DNA of 64,000 bases from Carettochelys insculpta (lineage: Eukaryota > Chordata > Testudines > Carettochelyidae): positions 211,801,298 through 211,865,297 of the forward strand of contig NC_134138.1 in assembly GCF_033958435.1 (NCBI RefSeq). The letters run 5' to 3'. A program made the position numbers and the translations under genes. The notes beneath the pieces were generated by a model. It did not search any database. It was not told the origin of the DNA and saw nothing but the letters and a program-made list of their open reading frames with translations. This document shows positions 23,822 through 36,080 of this stretch, one piece after another (within the stretch, counting starts at the first letter, position 1; every line of letters begins with the position of its first letter).

Positions 23822-24104
23822 TTCAACCTTGAAACCAACAAGCAGGTAGTGTGGCTCATGTAGTACTGATTGAATATGTATTTGGACAGTCTGCTTAATT
23901 AGCCAGCTCAATGTTCTGTACTAGCCTTATCTTTTGAATGAATTTCTGATGTAGCTCCAAGTTGACCATATTACAATAATCCATCCTTTATGTACAAGGT
24001 AGGTTTGTGTAATAACTTGGACCAACTTCTGTTGATGTGAGCGACAAGCTTTTGAACTGACACAGAGGTTGTTTTCAGATCTGGTAAACATACTCAGCAG
24101 AGAA
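23822..24104. repeat. L2-type LINE 3' fragment
   Basis: Plus strand reads CAACCTTGAAACCAACAAGC, then GTGTGGCTCATGTAG, GCTCAATGTTCTGTACTAGC, CTGATGTAGCTCCAAGTTGA and ATTACAATAATCCATCC, in the order of the conserved L2-group 3' region. It abuts the CR1 copy on its right. The antisense 65-codon frame at 24124-23927 is not a gene. Confidence 0.7.
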
Positions 24105-25575
24105 ATTGAAAGAGTTCTTCGCATTGGTTTTCATGTGTGAGGACATGAGACAGAGTCCCAACCCTGAGCCATTCTTTTATGTGACATATCTGAGGAACTG
24201 TCCCAGACTGAGGTGTCATGAGAGGAGGTTTTGCAACAAATTGATAAACTAAAGAGTCATAAGTCACCAGGACCAGATGGCATTCACCCAAGAGTCAGGG
24301 GAGGTCAGCAAGCATGTGGATAAAAGAAATCCAGTGGAGGTAGTGTAATTTGATTTCTAGAAGGCCCTTGATAAGTAGAATAAGCTGTCATTCAATAAGA
24401 GGGAAAGTCCTCTCATGCATCATTAGCCCATTAAAAGATGGGAAATGAAAACTAGGAATAAATTTTCAGTTTTCAGAATGGAGAAACATAACTGAGACTA
24501 ATCCTATTAAATGTATTTATAAATCATCTGGAAAAAGGGGTAAACAGTGAGGTGGCAAAATTTGCAGATGATACGAAATTGCTCAAGGCATTTAAGTTCT
24601 TAGCAGACAGTGAAGAGCTTCAAAAGGATCTCAGAAAACTGAGTGAGTGGGCAGTAAAATGGCGGAAGAACTTTGGTGTTGATAAATGCAAAATAATGAA
24701 CATTGGAAGCATAATCACAAGTATACCTATCAAATGATGGGGTCTTAATTAGCTGTTACCACTTAAGAAGAAATCTAATAATCATTGTGGTTAGTTCTCT
24801 GAAAACATCCACTCAGTGTGAAGCAGTAGTCAAAAAAAGTAAATGTAATATTGGTAATCATTAAGAAAGTTTTCTATCTTACTGACTCTTTATAAATTCT
24901 TAATATACCCACATCTTAAATACTATATGCAGGTGTGATCACCCCATCTCAGAAAAATTATAGTAGAATTGGAAGAGGTTAAAAAAGGGCAACAGAAAAG
25001 ATTAAGGGTATGGAACTGCTGCCTTATGAGGAGAGAGTAATCAAACTGGAACTTTTCAACTTGAAAAAGAGACCACCAAGGGGTGGGTAAAGATAGTGGT
25101 CTATAAAATTGTGACCAGTGAGGAAACATTATTTATTCCTTTCCAAAGCTCAAACACTAGTTGTCACCAAATGAAGTTAATAGGCAGCAGGTTTAAAACA
25201 AAAACAAAAACAACAAAAAAAACCAAAACTTTTTCACACACTGCACAGTCAACCTGTGGAACTGTTTGTCAGAGGATGTTATGAAGGCCATCACTAAAAC
25301 AGGGTTAAAAAAAGAGCTAGGTAAATTCATGGAGGATACATAAATCAATGACTGTTAGATAGGATGAGCAGGGATTGTGTACCTAGCTTCTGTTTGTCCG
25401 GTCTGGGAACAGGTGACAAGAGATGGATCAGCGGATGGTTACTTGTTCTGTTCATTCCCTCTCGGGCATCAGGCATTGATCACTGTCAGAAGACAGGGTA
25501 CTGGGCTAAGTGGACCTTTGGCCTGACACAGTATCACTGGTCTTATGCATTTAGTACTGAAACATGCTTGTTCAC
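24105..25575 (+). mobile_element. CR1 LINE with internal deletion
   Basis: Reads in order: an EFFA..F linker block (24110-24140), QIDKLKSHKSPGPDGIHPRV (24235-24295), then after a deletion of most RT fingers the palm block AKFADDTKLLKAFKFLADSE and ELQKDLRKLSEWAVKWRKNF plus DKCKIMNIG (24552-24710), the C-terminal block LLPYEERVIKLELFNLKKRP (25016-25075), and a 3' UTR ending GGACCTTTGGCCTGACACAG (25511-25530), typical of CR1 3' ends. The FADD catalytic pair is intact but stops and frameshifts abound. An A/C-rich low-complexity patch sits at 25195-25225. Confidence 0.88.
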
Positions 25576-25955
25576 TAATAATTTGGAGTCTGGTTGAATT
25601 CCTAGTTTCTAAACATAGGAATAAAAATGGTGGAAAAATACTTCCAATGGATAGCAAAGATACAGTTTTTGCCTTACCTTCAAATTGCATTCTTCAACCC
25701 ACCAACATCACATTTTTCTTACTTTAATTAAGTTTCTGCCCATTTTGTTTTTATTCATGCCCGCATCTCCATCAGACACTGGGGAAGGTAGTCATTTCAG
25801 TCCTATCTTCTGTGTGAGGGCAGGTTGAAACACAAATAAGTGTCATCAATTTGCTGAAGACAGCACAGCCTACATTTCCTCACTCATTCTCCTCACAGCC
25901 TCATATACATATATTGAACAAGTTAGAGAACAGGTTGAAGATTATACAACGCCAT
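25576..25955. other. Unassigned DNA
   Basis: Nothing recognisable between the CR1 and the fold-back element. Confidence 0.4.
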
Positions 25956-26350
25956 GGGTAGGTCTACACTGAAACAAAACACAAAGATTACTAAGGAGGT
26001 GCTGAAATGCATATTAAGCACCCCATTAGCATGCCGCCGGCCAGGGCTCTTTGAAATCGCCATGTTTCGCTGCTGCATGGCTCGTCCACACGGGGGCCCT
26101 TTTCAAAAGGACTCTGCCAACTTTGAAATCCCCATATTCCTATCAGCAGATAGGAAGTTGGTGGGGCCCTTTCGAAAAAGGCCCTCATCTGGATGAGCCA
26201 AGCGGCAGCAAAATGCGGCAATTTCGAAGAGCCCTGGCTGGTGGCATGCTAATGAGGTGCGGAATATGCATTTTAGCACCTCATTAGTAATCTTCGAAAT
26301 GTCCATTTGCATGCTCATTTTGAAGTTTTGTTTCAGTGTAGACATGGCCC
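25956..26350. mobile_element. Fold-back MITE, 395 bp
   Basis: The left end GGTCTACACTGAAACAAAAC (25961-25980) is matched in reverse by GTTTTGTTTCAGTGTAGAC. The inverted order continues inward through a GAGGTGCTGAAATGCATATT-type block, GCATGC, a CCAGCCAGGGCTCTTCGAAAT-type block and a central CCTATCAGCAGATAGG hairpin, so almost the whole element is self-complementary. Open frames therefore appear on both strands with near-identical peptides; they are not genes. No clean target duplication is seen (CAT/ATG at the edges are complementary, not direct). It is a class II miniature element by structure and shares terminal GTCTACACT with the MITE at 9575-9828. Confidence 0.8.
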
Positions 26351-28195
26351 ATGTGATTGCTCTTGTGGTAGAGGCACAATTGTTCAATACTGTACTATCC
26401 TCTAGGATTTTCTCTGGACAGAAGAATGAATTCACTTAAGAGTAATGCCATCAACTTCTGCAGAAGACTCTAGTGTATGTGTGTATGGTAAATACCCCAT
26501 AATCAGTTGTATTGAAAGAAGCTGAAAGGTACAGAAATCCAGCCTGGCTACTTCATGTTAATCCATTGATACCTCATCCAGCAATGCCTCAGGTTAATAC
26601 TTAGATTGATGAGTGTCAGTAAAATGAGACCTCTAGATATTGAGTGTTACTTATTACTCTGACTTTGCAGATTTGTTTTGGTGTCTTTTCCATCTATCTC
26701 TTGAGGAATGTTGCCTGATAAAATATTTTTATACACTTCTCAGACTGGTGAGAGTCAAAAGCCTCTTATGCTACTTTGCAGCAGTTTCCTATTTCAATGG
26801 CCAACAAATTCCCATTATTTATATAAGTGCACACAGTTGTTTAAATTTGGTAAATATTTCATTTATCTTATAGTTTTGCATTGTGAATGGCCTAAAATAT
26901 CTGTAGAATGTATGCTGTTTTTATAGTTACATGATATTTTAATGCCCTGTAAAGAATTGATTACAACTTTTTTGCATGTAGAGCAGTTTTTTTCTGACTT
27001 ATCTCATCATGTAGAATTTGAGCTAAACATACAGCCTAAAGGGCAACATGAAAGTTTCTTTGATATCAGAAAATTATTTTGCAGCTTGAACACATTACCG
27101 TATGCATAGTGTGATCCCCATAAGATGATGGTTTACACGTTAGCTGCAGAACTAAAATAATTTGGACTTCTGTGTGTTGTCTGGGAGTCAGAAATCCTAG
27201 CAGAGACTTTTCAAATTGTATGGTCGACAACAGAGGTTTTTAGTTTGCATTGTTACTGTGGTGGTTGAAGTGCAGAACATGAGTTAATTCTGCTCAGATT
27301 TCACCTGTTGAGTAGTGGCAAACTTAACTCTTCTGCATTACAAATTAAATCATACTCTATATAGCTTAGGTAAATTAAGGTAATTTTTGTTGCGTAGTTG
27401 CAAAAAAAATCAAAAACAAAAATGCTGTTAAACTTGAAAAGTGAACAGATGAAAGGAAGAAACAATTATTTAACTGGTAGGTTTTTGAATGTCAGCATGA
27501 CCTATGTATATTTAAGGAAGACGTATTTGTCATACAGATGAAGCTGTTCTTTCCAGATCTCACTGTTGACAGAATCTCACCTACTTTTCCCATTTATTAT
27601 TATAATAGTCTACTGGATGTTGTATGGTGTAGACTAATGAAGTTGTCTGTCTATTCTTACACTGCATATATTGTGTATTTTATTTCCTTCCTATGAATTT
27701 AGATAATGTTTTATGCTCTTTGACATTTGTGGAGTTAATTTACAACAAAAGAAAAGAATGGATGGTAAATAATAAACAGTTTCTGAGAATAATTTAAGGG
27801 ATTTTAGTTTTTCTAAATGTAAGTATCCTCCATAAATGTTGACATGCCATTGTGCTTAGCTTGCATCTCTCAAGGAATGGTCAAAGTAGAAACTTTTGCA
27901 ATATGTATTAATTTACTTGTGGATAAAAGAAACAAGTAAGTAGATAGAATATGCACCTTTCAGTTTCCGGAACAGCTTATCAGAACATTTATTTTTTCCT
28001 GTTTTGTTTATGTATCTTTCTTTTATTATATTTTTAAACTTTTTCAAATGAACATTAGGAAAACAATCTCACCTTTTCGGGGTGTAGTCCAGGCTTGTGG
28101 GAGGTTGTCAACCCTTTAACCGTAACCGGCAGAAAATGTTTTGCTGCTGTAGCTCCTTGTCTAACTGCTTTTAGTTGGCATACAAGCATTCACTA
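26351..28195. other. AT-rich DNA, no gene seen
   Basis: About 1.8 kb with no gene. Two overlapping open frames at 26640-26926 (plus) carry no motif. Confidence 0.5.
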
Positions 28196-28475
28196 AGCCC
28201 AGGACTGCACTGGCTGCTTAGGGATGGATGAGCTTCTGGGGTGCTGTTTCACACGTGTGTGAAATGTCCTGTACCAGGGTCAATGTCAACCCTGGAACTC
28301 CTTACAAGCTGCAAGGATTAAGGAATGTTGGTGGGAGGAGTGCTCCTGTCGACCTTCTGTGGTGAGAACAGGGACCAAAGTTGACAGCTACAAAATCAAT
28401 TTTAGCTATGTAGTTGGCCTACCTAAAATTGTGTAGCGGACGTTGATGTTCCTGGTAAGTTTAGGCATAGCCTTA
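28196..28475. repeat. Possible MITE (right end only is convincing)
   Basis: The right end, TTTAGGCATAGCC (28462-28474), and the preceding AATTTTAGCTATGTAGTTGG have the look of reptile class II miniature elements that end in GGCTATGYCTA. A matching left end was not found, and no duplication is visible. Confidence 0.3.
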
Positions 28476-29224
28476 GTGTCTGTATGCTGAACAGCGCTGT
28501 TCAACAGCCCTGACTCTGTCAGCATGCTTGTTACACCACAATTGCACTATGGTCTTCCAACAGCCTTGGTTGCTCCAGTCAAGAGACCACAGCACAACCA
28601 TAGTCTCAAATTTCCCCAAAGTCATCTGCCCTGAAATGTCCATCCCTGCCCTAGAACACTGTGGAGTAAAACTGCCAATGGTTTATTTAAAGAGAGAAAA
28701 GGATAGCAGCTTATTACTTTTACTGGAGTTGATGATCATTTTAAGTTACACGCTGAATTGGGTTGCTCTGGAGTGAAAGTAAAGCAAGTGTATTTAATCA
28801 AAACAGAGGTTTTGTGTGAGTTCAGGGAAGAGGGATAAAGTCAGAGATAGTTACAAACACACAGACATTAAAATCACTTTCTAGTTACCAAAACATCAGA
28901 AAACTACAATTTGGGTTCAACAGAAGATTTTTACCACACCCTCTCCATGCCAGATAGTTAACTGCTTTCTTGATTAGGATCTCCCACAAAGTCCAAAATG
29001 TTCAATTCTGTGTTCTTGGATAAAAGGGAGTCTGAGGTTCTTTGCCCCTCTCTTGTGTAGTCCAGTTGACATATTTAATGTATCTTTCTCTAAGTCCAGT
29101 GCTTTTGCAGAGGGGTAAGGTGACATAGAGTTTGATGGAGATAGTTCTATGACGATTCTTCCCTGCTGATGCTTGACTGACTGACTTAAACCCCTGTACC
29201 CCAAGTGGAACATAGGTCATCTAC
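28476..29224. other. Unassigned; possibly an eroded retroelement
   Basis: An 82-codon plus-strand frame (28528-28776) and overlapping minus-strand frames (28974-29220) have no motif. Composition and phrasing remind me of degraded LTR-retroelement sequence, but I see no LTR pair, primer-binding site or gag/pol motif, so no call is made. Confidence 0.3.
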
Positions 29225-30605
29225 AAGTCTCCTCCTCTTCACCCTGTCTCGAGACAAAATTTCTAGCCGACCCCAGGAGTACCCCAGTTGTTGTCCTTCA
29301 GTCTCAGTAGATCGTCTCCATGTTGTCTGACATCTTTCTCTTCTGCGTTTTCCTTGTGGGTTCCATTTGAGAGATTGACGAACTATGCTGGATGATGGTT
29401 TTGTGAAAGTGTGGCTTAGCTGTCCCCACTTTCTTCTCTTGATTTGAACGTCAAGTGGTTCTTACCCTGCTGTGTTCCAAAGCTCCTTATTTGTGACCAA
29501 GACTTGCCATTTGATGCAATGGAGGTACGTCAGGCATCTGTTTACGAATGCCTGTAGCTCATGATTTGAAGATGTTTTATTATGCCAACTCTTGCATCTA
29601 TACAAGAGCATACTCTTCACATTTGTGTCTAAGATCTGCATTTTCATCTTCACAGATCCTATATGTTATCTCTATAACTTTTTACCTGATACATGGAGAG
29701 AAGGATATTGGCATTCAAGAGGAGTTGTTATAGAAAGATCCTGAGAATAGGATGGAGCAGAAGGTCACCAACAATGAATTATATAGCAAGCTACAGCTGA
29801 AAGAGAGCATACTGCAGGAGGTTATAAAATGGAAATTACAGCTCTTCGGGCATATTTGCAGAATGAATGATGAATAAAAATCAAGACCCTGGTATTTGGC
29901 ATAATGGATGGCTCACATAGGAGAGGCAGACTGCACAGAGAATGAGCAGATCATATAGTAGATTGGTGCAGAGCTAGTCTACAGAAGCAGTCACTCTGCA
30001 CTGTACAGGGAAAGATGGAAGGAAATAGAGAGTTATCAGACACCGATGGGTGCTGAGCCGAAGAGGAGGATGAGGTGGGACAAAGAGTCTTGAATGTAGC
30101 TGTTGCTTTCCATATTCTGGCATTGATATTCTTGTTTGTTTCTCCATCTCTGCCCATAATACTCTGCAAGTAAGTGAACTGCTCCACATCTTCCAGGTCA
30201 TCCCCTCCTAGTATGATGATGGTGGTGTTGGACTAGTTGATCCTCATTTATCTTGGTCTTTCCCTTGTTTATTCTCAGTCCAGTCACTGATACAGTTTAC
30301 TCTAGTCTTGCGACCTTCTCTTCCATGCTTTCATGTCATTGTGAGAGGAGGGCAACAGTCAGTAAAATCAATGTCCTCTAGCTGTTTGAAAGCGTACACT
30401 GAATGCCCCATTGATGGCTGTTTGTTTCCCTGCACATAATCCAGTGCATCCTGATCAAGAACAGGAAAGGTGACAAGAGGCAGCCTTGTTACAATCCTGC
30501 AAACATGTTGAAGGATTCTGTCAAAAAGCTGTTGCGCATGATTTGGCATGTTGATGGTTTGTACATTGAATGGATCAGGTTAATAATGTTGGATGGGATG
30601 CCATG
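29225..30605 (-). mobile_element. RTE-like LINE (C-terminal half of RT), interrupted by another LINE
   Basis: Minus strand reads, from 30605 leftward: GIPSNIINLIHSMYKPSTCQ, a QGCLLSPFLFL block (about 30480), LEDIDFTD (about 30365, the palm FADD position with one Asp lost), GLRINKGKTKI, LGGDDLEDVEQFTYLQSIMG (about 30170-30215), then after the nested LINE KMKMQILDTNVKSMLLYRCK (29653-29590), a TNKELWNTAG block and the C-terminal tail with KENAEERCQTTWRRSTE and LSRDRVKRRRL near 29230. Stops and the mutated palm motif show it is dead. It is a relative of, but distinct from, the LINE at 8555-9480. Confidence 0.8.
29702..30060 (+). mobile_element. Nested copy of the 8.6-9.5-kb LINE (3' end)
   Basis: Plus-strand sequence closely follows 9087-9440: shared phrases include GAGGAGTTGTTATAGAAAGA-like, CTACAGCTGAAAGAGA, GGGCATATTTGCAGAATGAA and TCAAGACCCTG. 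It lies inside, and in opposite orientation to, the LINE at 29225-30605, whose reading resumes on either side. It is strongly 5' truncated. The nesting shows that the host LINE is older. Confidence 0.8.
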
Positions 30606-33553
30606 GGTGTTGGGACTGTTATCTGGCACCAAAGTTCTGAAAGGATGGTTTCTTGGTAGGTTTTTCTGTGTCCCTCTTATGAGTTTTTGCCTACGAGCAG
30701 AAAGTTGGGAACCACTTGTGATTGTATAGCAAGGGATGAGTGTACTCGGTTCTCTGTAAGCTTCTGAAGATAGTAACTCTCAAGTTTATAGACTGTGTTG
30801 TCTTTGAGATGTAATATAGATACATTTGTCCAAATCCTTATGTAAAGCTGTTGTTTTTGATTACAAACATCAGATAGTCTTAGGAAGGGGTTCCTATATG
30901 CTTTCCTGTACAAAAGTTTCAGCCAAAATTTCAGCCAATTTTAATTGTCCATTGACTGGGCTAGCACAAATGATCCCTCACTTAAATTGACTCCTAAAAA
31001 TTTTATTTCAATTATTTGGAAACCAAACTGTGTTCAACCAGAATACTAAATAGGTATGAATACATGGCAAAACCACCCCCCACACCATAAAGTCCTGCTA
31101 AACTCTCCCTGAACTCATGTTTGATTCAAATCAGAATTATCCAAAAATTATATCTCATTCCTCATATAAAAATCTTATCAGTAGCAATTTTCATTTTGAG
31201 TTCAAGTGACTATTACAGATTTTAGTTGTCCCTAGGACCCCAGTCTTACTTGTTTCAAATAAGTCTTTTGCTGTACAATTTGTCTCTTAAAGTAGAAACA
31301 CAAGAATTGATAAGTGTTTAAAGACTAAAAACCTTCATTTGTTAGTTTGAGGAAATATTGGTTGGGTGGAAGGCCTGAAAATAAGAAAATCACACTTAAG
31401 AAAACCACACTTCTGGAAGTAACAGAATGTGGGTGTAATATATTAAATTGAAGCCACACCTAACCATATCCAGTACGAGTTTAGTATAATTTTTCAACTG
31501 AACGAAGGTTGTAGATATAGTAATAAATGCTTAGATCTTCTTCAAAAAAAGAGGAATGTGATATTTCTAAATGGATTTTAATAGTGTGGCATCAAATCTC
31601 AGAATATTTTTATTGTGAAGTGGACACATGGAATAGTTAGACTGAACCCTTAAGAAAACATAATTGCTTTACCTTTTAAATATTAGATGATTAGGTTGGT
31701 GTATCAAAATCTAACCTCTCATAAAAAATAGTAATGTGAAATAAAGTAAATGGATGTCCTAACACGAAACTTTATTAAAATGTTTTGTTTTAATTTTATA
31801 CTCTAAGCTGTATGTTGTGGAGATTATTTACTTGTTGCATTAATTGGAACTGATGGAATCAGAGAACGTTAAACTGTGCTAAAAGATTCAAAATAGCAGT
31901 TCTATGAAAATATAGTAATTATGTATATTCAGACAGGGAAGTCACAAAAACAAATACTGGTGGTAATAGTTTTTGGCTTCAGTGCTGGATCATATCCCAA
32001 AGTAAATCTAAAAACTCTTAGTTCTAGGTATAACCGTAAAGGCTAGTTTATTCATCTAGGTTAGACTCAAGTGGTACTGACATTTGTAATGCTGGAATTT
32101 AAATATTATTACTGGATTGCTTTTAACACCAATTCTGTGCTCTGTTCACATGAGTTTAAATTGTTTAGTCCCATCTCTTGTCTAATATGTTGATCATGTG
32201 CAAGGCTGTTATATTAGCATATAGATTTTGTCTGAGATGTGTTGTTGAAGCTATGATGTTGGATTTAAGAGAAGAGGCTGTAAGGAGAATACTACTTCCA
32301 GCATGTGCACTGAGTATGAGTTTTAACCATTGACCTAATGTGGTAAATAATTATGTTTGAGTGATTTGGGCATTCAAAGTATATTGCAAATCACCTTTAA
32401 AACTTCTGAAGTGTTCTTAATAAGTAAATAACTGATTTATAAACATTTATTTAATGCCTGCATGGATTTTATAAATAGACACTATTTATGTGTTTGTGAC
32501 CCTTTGTTTTTTGCCTGCAAAATCACTTCATCTCTGACTCAAAGTTTGGGAATATGTATTTAATTTGTATTTTGGCTTGAGTTCCATTAAATCATACACT
32601 CCACCCATAGACTGGGTCAGTTAAGCCAAAATGAAAGTAATGGTTTGGTATAAACATAAATGTTAATTTATGAATCAATTTTATGAATTAGCTTTCCAAT
32701 ATTTTCAAATTCTGGTGCTGTGTGGTAGCACCGAAGATGAATTCTCCAAATACCTCATATGTTAGGTTAATTACCAAATATTTAACATTGTTGGAACTCA
32801 TCACAGACGACACTAGGTTTTAGAACATGAATGCACTTTATACAGTAGTTTTATAGTCTCTCAACAAACCCTTTTCAGAAGAGGTGTAATCTGACATATC
32901 TATCGAAATAAGGAAGATTCTACAAAATCCTTCCTTTGCCTAATCCAAGTCAGTTCAAGTACAGGAATGTGTCTGCGACTACGGTAGTGGTTACCTCATG
33001 AGTTACTAGTTGCTCATAGCTGCAAGCCAGCCCCTGGGCGTCTTTCTAAATTTTCAAATGTAATTATGCAGTAGACTTCCTTTAACAAATTTTGTCTTCC
33101 TACCTACAATTATAACAGCTTTTCTTGCCTCCAGCCTGTTCCCTTATCTTACAAGCCAACTCCATATCTCCCACTGCAGGCTAATGTATCGAGTGAAGCT
33201 GGGGTATCAAGAGAAGGTAGAACGTCTTCCCCTTATTTTTCTGAGGATGATTTTCTCATTGCATAAAATCCTTCATTATACCTACTGTACTGTGATTTAC
33301 TTTTCCTGTGTAGCTAAATATTGTACTTAAGGTTGCACAAAAAATGATTGACTAATATACTACTTTTATTCTGAAAGTTCATTTGGATTTGTAAATTATT
33401 AGGTAGAGAATCACAACGTGCTAGAAATGAAATAGTTCAGTAAGTAGGGAAAAATACACATTTTTATTATAAGCACTTATTTGTCTACTTGTTGTGCATT
33501 AGGTTTTTATACAGTTAGTATTGCATGCTCCCTGATGGTATGTTTACCGAACA
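30606..33553. other. AT-rich DNA, no gene seen
   Basis: Nearly 3 kb of AT-rich DNA. I see no coding frame longer than about 80 codons, no motif, and no repeat that I can name. Confidence 0.5.
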
Positions 33554-33894
33554 CAGACATTTTCAAACTGTGGGGCATGAGGAATGGGGAAGGTGAGGCT
33601 GGGAAGGAGAGCAGTAATTCCATGCTTGGGGGCACCAGGAGGTAGCATAACCTCCACTCTTTGGCTCACCTCATTGGATCCAATAGCCTCTGCCAAACTG
33701 TTTCTGACAGTTTCCACACCACTGACTCTGTCTCCAGAGATTGTCACATATGCTTTCCCTGAACCTGAAATCTGAGGGAGAAAAGACGGGTGTTGTATAT
33801 CGTTTTCTTTGGGTTGGTGAAGGATACAATCAAAAAGTGTAATTCAAAATAGGGCAGAGAGGGGCTCTCAGCTCAAAAAGTTTGAAAATGGCTG
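33554..33894. mobile_element. hAT-like short element, 341 bp
   Basis: Ends CAGACATTTTCAAACTG and, inverted, AGTTTGAAAATGGCTG give a shared terminal CAG.CATTTTCAAACT, similar to hAT termini. The flanking 8-mers ACCGAACA and ATGTAACA agree at only five positions, so the duplication is decayed or the edges are slightly off. No coding capacity is seen; overlapping short frames on both strands are incidental. Confidence 0.55.
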
Positions 33895-34005
33895 ATGTAA
33901 CATAATGAATTGTAATCCTATGTACCTCTTTATGTATAGTGATTTGTACCATCTTCTAGAGGTAAGCCGGAAGTGAATAAATGAAAATTCATCCATCTCC
34001 CACTC

Positions 34006-34098
34006 GTGCATCTGATGAAGTGGGTCTTTGCCCATGGAAGCTTATGCTCCAAAATATCCGTTAGTCTGTAAGGTGCTACAGGACTTGTTGTTTTTGAA
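34006..34098 (+). mobile_element. Single PLE terminal unit (5' truncated solo copy)
   Basis: Contains TGCATCTGATGAAGTGGGTC, GGAAGCTTATGC, TTAGTCTGTAAGGTGCTACA and GGACTTGTTGTTTTTGAAG, the same order as in the arms of the PLE and palindromes, but here without an inverted partner. It is the copy that best preserves the start of the hammerhead-like core. Confidence 0.8.
34016..34043 (+). ncRNA. Hammerhead-ribozyme-like core, probably inactive
   Basis: CTGATGA (34016-34022) is followed by a stem-loop (34024-34028 pairing with 34035-34039, with one G-T pair) and then GGAA where an active hammerhead has GAAA. This is the order of the conserved hammerhead core: box CUGAUGA, stem II, box GAAA. Minimal hammerhead motifs are known from PLE terminal repeats. 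The A-to-G change in the second box should abolish cleavage. I could not confirm stems I and III. Confidence 0.45.
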
Positions 34099-35455
34099 GA
34101 GTATTAAAGGCCACATATTTTCCCAGTTGTGTGTTGCGCATCTCCTTTCCCAAATAATTTATAAAAGTGGAACCCAAAATGTATTTTTAACCAACTGATT
34201 CTCTTTAAAATGCTATTTTTTCTTTGTGAGCTTTTTTTTTTTTTTTTTTAAACTTTCAGTTAACTATATTTTCCAGGTCATTTAATATTTGCAACATTTC
34301 TGTAGCATGAACTAAAAAGACACTTTTGCTAAATATGCTAATATAGGTATGGCTGATTTTTTTTTTTCTTTTTTTATCCTGGCATTTAAGTAGACAAGTA
34401 AGAATCATGTTTAATGCTGCTTTGATAATAAATAGTACTGTAATTGATTGTTGATAGAAACTCTTAAAATGCATTTTTATGGTTGAAATGTACTTGGAGT
34501 AAACAGCATTCAATTTGCCTATCAAAATAACTCACTGTGTATTGTGGTTACTTTGAATATTAAGAAAATAGAACTTTTCCAGGAACAGTAATTGGCTGAC
34601 ACTGTTTGACCTTAATGCAAAGCTACAGTATTTAATGAACAAAAGGAGAGAATAAAGTTTTGATAAATAAGGCAATTTTCCTGAAACCTATAGAAATGTG
34701 CTTGAAGTCTTTTAGTGTAAGATTGACGGTTTCTTCTTTTGTGAAAAGAATAAGTGAATAATTTAAGGTTATATTTCATGTTTTCAGATCTTCATTCTGT
34801 CATATAAATAATAGACTGCTGTAGTGGAGAACTTTCTGCATTCTCAGCTTTAATAAGCCTGTATTAGGGATCCCCTTACTCCATGTCTGGGTCTTCTAAT
34901 CCATTTTTGCCCACTTATATTAGAAGGAAGGTAATTTTTAATCTGGAGAAGTGGAACATTTGGAGGTACTCTCCATTTTGTATATTCTTTAGAATATCCA
35001 TATTTCAAACCTTAAAAATACTACATGATTATCCACTTTTATATGACACATTTTCTTTCTGGTCAACTACACAACATCATGACGGCTTTAATATTTTTTT
35101 ACTTTTTTAAAAATCCTGTAAGAAGATATTAGGAGTGATATTTGTCATAAAAATACAACACATACAACCTCAAAATTAAATCCGGATAGAAATTTCTGAT
35201 TGACAAAGGAGAAGACTACTGCTGAGTACATCGAACTTTAGGTCAATCTTGTTTTTCGTAAATTAATGTAACAAGATTATGTGAAAGATAACATCCTCTT
35301 TTTGGAACCTGGGCCAGTAATTCAAACTGTGAAGAACCTAATCAGTCTGACCTATCACTCGTGCCTCCACCTCAAAGATGCACACATGCCTATTGTTGGT
35401 GCCGGAGATGCTCCTCATCTGGCATTTTCATTACTATTTGATTTTCAAAAAGTAG
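34099..35455. other. AT-rich DNA, no gene seen
   Basis: Includes a T-run at 34232-34249 and T-rich patches near 34360. No gene or repeat is recognised. Confidence 0.5.
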
Positions 35456-36080
35456 GATTGGAACAGGCATAGGTAATCTTTGATGGAGAGGCCACTACAA
35501 GATTTTGGTGAGTGGTCAAATATGCAGGGTCTGGATGAAGGCTGGGTGCAGAAGAGTGCTCGGCACAGAGGATTGAGGTGCAAGGTCCATCCATTTGGGG
35601 CTATAGGTGCAGGAGAGGATTCTGGCATGGGCGAGGGTTGTTGGACAGGGTGTGGGTCTGGGAAGGGGTTTGAACTGGAGGAGGGGTGCAGAGTTTTGGG
35701 TGGTGATCTGAGGCAGGGAGCAAGGGTGTGGGAGAGAGTGGGGTGCCAGAGGCAGGCTCTGGATAGGAGGCGCTGACCTGAGTGGCTCTCAGCCTGCAGC
35801 ACTGCAGGTCCCTCAGGCCAGCTTCGTGCCTGTTGCAGCCCCAGGGCTTAGAGCGTCTGGCCTCTCTGTGAAGGAGGCTCAGGAGGGGGCTGGGATTTGT
35901 GCACTGCCCCAGTCCCCATCACAGTCTCTCAGATCCCATTCGATGGAACCAGCCAATAGCAGCTGAAAGGTTCTTGTGTTTATGGGAGCAGCATGTGATT
36001 CTTCCCCTCCTCCTAGTACAGAGAGGCAGATGGAGCAGCCAGCCATTTAGAGCAGCCACAGGGCGCTCTGCCTGAAGATC
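35456..36080. repeat. GC-rich interspersed repeat, family unknown
   Basis: A sharp G-rich island (GGTGCAGGAGAGGATTCTGG and similar phrases) in AT-rich surroundings, with the wording of reptile dispersed repeats. Long open frames on both strands (35434-35802 minus, 35480-35776 plus) are composition effects. Ends and class are not resolved. Confidence 0.4.

Noticed and set aside
28476..29224. LTR retroelement or endogenous retrovirus
   Set aside because: Only a vague compositional resemblance; no LTR pair, primer-binding site or gag/pol/env motif.
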